A DNA stretch of 8,402 bases. It comes from CAYRJA01 sp964424455 (GTDB lineage Bacteria > Bacteroidota > Bacteroidia > Chitinophagales > UBA10324). The number at the start of each line of letters is the position of its first letter. Within the stretch, counting starts at the first letter, position 1. The position numbers were made by a program, and so were the translations under genes. The stretch is taken from NCBI GenBank assembly GCA_964424455.1, contig CAYRJA010000121.1, positions 1 through 8,402 of the forward strand, given 5' to 3'. The notes beneath the pieces were generated by a model that worked only from the letters and a program-made list of their open reading frames with translations, was not told where the DNA came from and searched no databases. Of the stretch, positions 6,060-8,402 are shown in pieces.

Positions 6060-8402
6060 ATGAAAACACTTCTACAAATTTCACAACCAAAGATGAACTG
6101 GTGGAACAGTTTTTCATTTTCAAACTGTAACATCTTCGCATTATTATTTTGTTTCACCATTCTTACCTTCCTTTTTTATAGCGCTTCTGCTCAGAAAATT
6201 GTTGCCGGAAGGTATCAGTCCCTTGCTGTTTATAGTGATGGAACAGTCCGTGCATGGGGAGATGGTAGTAACGGTAAAATAGGAGATGGCACATCCGGCA
6301 CTAACAGATTAACGCCTGTTCAGGTTTTGAAAGGAGGCGCTGCTTCGTGTTCTGTTTATTTATGTAATATCGTAGCGCTTGCTACAGGTCAGTATTCCTC
6401 TTATGCACTTAAAAACGACGGTACCGTTTGGTCATGGGGTCTTAATAATAATGGACGGTTAGGTAATGGCTCCACCACCAGTAGTAACACACCGGTGCAG
6501 GTCATAGGACCGGGCGGTTCTGGATTTCTTACAGGTATTACTGCTATTTCTTCTCGGGGAGATCATTGCATGGCATTGAAAAATGATGGTACTGTATGGG
6601 CATGGGGGTTAAACATGGCTGGCGCACTTGGTATTAATAGCACCATGAATAATTTAAGTGGTGGCGCTTATAATCTCACCTGTACCACAACCAATACGTC
6701 AAATACAATTACAACATCCGGCAGCACCAGCGCTCTGGTGCCAGGTTTGCTGGTTACCGGTACGGGAATACCGGCTAATACCTATATTTCATCAATCACC
6801 AACGCTACTACCTTTGTTATTTCGAATAATGCCACAACAAGTGCAACTAATAGATTGACCTTCACTGCTGCTGCGCCCCTACAGGTAAAAGATAATGCCG
6901 GTACCGGTTTCCTCACAGGAATTACCGCTGTTTCCGCCGGATATGGAACTTCGGCAGCGTTGGCAAGCGATGGTACAGTATGGACATGGGGAGATAATAA
7001 TGGATATCAACTTGGCGATGGAACTAGTGGAAATAAACTTACACCTGTTCATGTGCTTAAAGGAGCAAGTAGCAGTTCATCAGCATATCTTGAAGGAATA
7101 ATTTCTGTTAGAGCAATGGGTAGCGCTTTCCTCGCTTTGAAAGATGATGGAACGGTTTGGGCATGGGGACAAGGATCTTCCGGTAAATTGGGAGATAATA
7201 CCACAACGACAAGAACCACACCCGTGCAGGTGCATGGTCCGGGCAATGTAGGTTATCTTACGTGTGTTACAGCAATTGCTGCGGGGCTGACTCATAGCAT
7301 GGCATTGAGAGCAGACGGCACTATGTGGACATGGGGAAGTAATGCTGATGGTCAATTAGGAGATGGCACTACAACACAAAGAAATACACCCGTACAGGTA
7401 CTGAAAGGGGCAAGTTCAAGTTCTTCTGCTTATTTGGAAAACGTGGTTGAACTGGGAGGCGGTGGATTGTCTTACACTATGGCGATAAAAAACGATGGGA
7501 CGATATGGTCATGGGGGGATAATGACTACGGAGAGATAGGAGACGGTACTTCCGGTACAGATAGATTAACGCCTGTTCAAGTATCGGGTGTAACAGGAAT
7601 AGTTACTCCTCTTCCCACAATTAGCGGTAATGCTTTTGTCTGTACAGGGAGTACGAATACATACAGCATCCCCGCTGTAGCAGGAGCTACTTCTTATACA
7701 TGGACATTACCTTCCGGATGGACGGGCTCTTCTACCACTACCTCCATTAATGCCACGGCAAGCTCAACGAGCGGTAATATAAGTGTTACAGCTACGGTTT
7801 CATGCGGTACTTTTGCTGCGGCACAGCCATTAAACGTAGTTGCAGGAGTGCCAGCCACTCCCGGTGCAATCAGCGGGAACAGTTCAGCTTGTTCGGGAAA
7901 TACATACACCTACAGTATTACATCTGTACCCGGCGCTACTTCTTATACATGGACACTCCCTTCCGGCTGGAGCGGGTCTTCTACAACAAACTCTATCAAC
8001 GCAACGGCAAATTCCAACGGAGGAGATATTACTGTAACAGCCGACAACAGTTGTGGTTCTTCTGCCGCACAGACCTTGTCTGTAATCATTGGCTCTCCCG
8101 CCACGCCCGGATCAATCAGCGGCAATTCAAGTGTTTGCGAGGGAACAGTAAATACCTACAGTGTTACAGCAGTACCGGGAGCTACCGGTTATACATGGAC
8201 ATTACCTTCCGGATGGTCGGGTTCTTCCGTTACTAATTCCATTAATGCTACTGCCGGTTCTTCGGGAGGAAATATCACGGTTACTGCAGGCAACTCTTGC
8301 GGTACCTCTTCTGCTCAGAGCTTACCGGTTAGTGTTAACAGTACGACTGCTGCTCCTGCTTCCATCAGTGGCAGCACCTATATTTGTCCATGGAGTGTCA
8401 AT
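6060..8402 (+). CDS. Second secreted RCC1-propeller protein with an inserted domain and tandem PKD-like repeats, 3' end missing
   Basis: The frame opens at ATG 6060, 26 bp after the previous stop, and stays open for 781 codons to the window edge, so the C-terminus is missing. An N-terminal basic/polar stretch leads into a hydrophobic segment (24-41) ending SASAQ, a signal peptide cut near residue 44; Met12 is a possible alternative start. Seven RCC1 signatures follow at 63-67 (VRAWG), 123-127, 179-183, 307-311, 366-370, 422-426 and 482-486. The gap between the third and fourth is 128 residues instead of about 56-60, because about 73 residues (199-272) are inserted. After the propeller (to about 513) come PKD-like repeats starting at residues 521, 604, 686 and 769, each with the pattern ISGN, VC or AC, ATSYTWTLPSGW, SINATA, then a SCG or NSCG motif. 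A T9SS sorting domain is expected beyond the window. It is a paralog of the preceding gene, probably co-transcribed and secreted the same way. No catalytic motif is seen; adhesion or ligand binding is the likeliest role. Confidence 0.9.
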   Translation, partial: MKTLLQISQPKMNWWNSFSFSNCNIFALLFCFTILTFLFYSASAQKIVAGRYQSLAVYSDGTVRAWGDGSNGKIGDGTSGTNRLTPVQVLKGGAASCSVYLCNIVALATGQYSSYALKNDGTVWSWGLNNNGRLGNGSTTSSNTPVQVIGPGGSGFLTGITAISSRGDHCMALKNDGTVWAWGLNMAGALGINSTMNNLSGGAYNLTCTTTNTSNTITTSGSTSALVPGLLVTGTGIPANTYISSITNATTFVISNNATTSATNRLTFTAAAPLQVKDNAGTGFLTGITAVSAGYGTSAALASDGTVWTWGDNNGYQLGDGTSGNKLTPVHVLKGASSSSSAYLEGIISVRAMGSAFLALKDDGTVWAWGQGSSGKLGDNTTTTRTTPVQVHGPGNVGYLTCVTAIAAGLTHSMALRADGTMWTWGSNADGQLGDGTTTQRNTPVQVLKGASSSSSAYLENVVELGGGGLSYTMAIKNDGTIWSWGDNDYGEIGDGTSGTDRLTPVQVSGVTGIVTPLPTISGNAFVCTGSTNTYSIPAVAGATSYTWTLPSGWTGSSTTTSINATASSTSGNISVTATVSCGTFAAAQPLNVVAGVPATPGAISGNSSACSGNTYTYSITSVPGATSYTWTLPSGWSGSSTTNSINATANSNGGDITVTADNSCGSSAAQTLSVIIGSPATPGSISGNSSVCEGTVNTYSVTAVPGATGYTWTLPSGWSGSSVTNSINATAGSSGGNITVTAGNSCGTSSAQSLPVSVNSTTAAPASISGSTYICPWSVN
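6195..7598 (+). repeat. Seven RCC1 repeat units (second propeller)
   Basis: Seven units encode one propeller, interrupted between the third and fourth by an inserted domain. Two linker types are used. The LKG-A-SSSS-AYL type follows blades 1, 4 and 6. The GPG/AGTG-type ending GFLTG or GYLT follows blades 2, 3 and 5. The loop after blade 1 (GDGTSGTNRLTPVQV, residues 75-89) and the loop after blade 7 (GDGTSGTDRLTPVQV) are almost identical. Confidence 0.85.
6654..6875 (+). other. Domain inserted within the RCC1 propeller (residues about 199-272)
   Basis: This segment interrupts the linker between blades 3 and 4, after LGINST. It is rich in Thr, Ser and Asn, with a pattern of predicted beta-strands: TSNTITTSG, LVPGLLVTGTGIPANTYISS and a TFVISNNATTSATNRLTF end. 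The order GTGIP...TYI...I..AT.FVIS.NAT recalls small beta-sandwich modules common in phage tail fibres and bacterial adhesins; that family link is from memory and unverified. The preceding paralog has only a short 6-residue enlargement at the same place. Confidence 0.6.
7620..8402 (+). repeat. Tandem PKD-like/Ig-like coding repeats (three full, one partial)
   Basis: Units begin at 7620, 7869, 8115 and 8364 (249, 246, 249 bp, then cut by the window end). Each encodes about 82-83 residues with a paired-Cys pattern (V/AC near the start, SCG near the end) and the core SYTWTLPSGW, as in Bacteroidota PKD-like repeat modules of large surface proteins. Units 1 and 3 share a perfect 28-base stretch (7694-7721 and 8189-8216). 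The array continues past the window edge. Confidence 0.85.

Noticed and set aside
7049..7355. Antisense open frames opposite the second RCC1 gene
   Set aside because: They lie wholly inside a long, well-supported coding frame with clear RCC1 repeats; the repeated codon pattern keeps the opposite strand free of stops, and the peptides show no domain or signal.
3880..7598. Beta-lactamase inhibitor (BLIP-II-like) role for the propellers
   Set aside because: BLIP-II has the same general fold, but fold alone gives no support and no beta-lactamase context is visible.
7694..8236. Open frames on both strands inside the PKD-like repeats
   Set aside because: They recur with the repeat period and encode repetitive shadow peptides; the frame starting at 6060 explains this region.
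7620..8402. Regular repeats of about 248 bp considered as a CRISPR or satellite array
   Set aside because: The units are in frame, encode a conserved Ig/PKD-like domain and diverge mainly at third positions, so they are protein repeats.

Overview
The window looks like chromosomal DNA from a Bacteroidota bacterium, probably a free-living or uncultured Bacteroidia/Chitinophagia-type lineage. Three things point there: C-terminal type IX secretion (T9SS) sorting domains with the YPNP motif, a TPR/His_kinase sensor paired with a LytTR response regulator, and start codons without Shine-Dalgarno sequences in AT-rich leaders. The genus cannot be told from the sequence.

Layout, left to right. (1) Positions 1-594 hold the 3' end of a plus-strand gene for a T9SS-secreted surface protein. 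(2) A strong hairpin at 617-648, with an A-tract on one side and a T-tract on the other, lies between this gene and the convergent minus-strand genes and probably terminates both. (3) On the minus strand, a TPR sensor histidine kinase (1467-3380, TTG start) and a LytTR response regulator (725-1474) overlap by 8 bp and form a two-component operon. (4) A 427-bp divergent intergenic region (3381-3807) carries no gene. It does carry two related copies of a direct-repeat pair, each with exactly 21-bp periodicity, which is the architecture LytTR-family regulators recognise. (5) On the plus strand are two tandem paralogous genes 26 bp apart. Each encodes a signal peptide and a seven-bladed RCC1-type beta-propeller. 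The first (3808-6033) continues with SprB-like, Ig-like and PKD domains and a T9SS sorting domain. The second (6060 to the window end, open at its 3' side) has a roughly 73-residue domain inserted in its propeller and is followed by tandem PKD-like repeats.

Working hypothesis (inference): the kinase senses an envelope or extracellular cue through its TPR domain. The LytTR regulator then acts at the two 21-bp-phased sites to control its own operon and the divergent operon of RCC1-propeller surface proteins exported by T9SS. The individual families are well known. What deserves a second look is the combination, the operator-like repeats and the inserted-domain propeller paralog.
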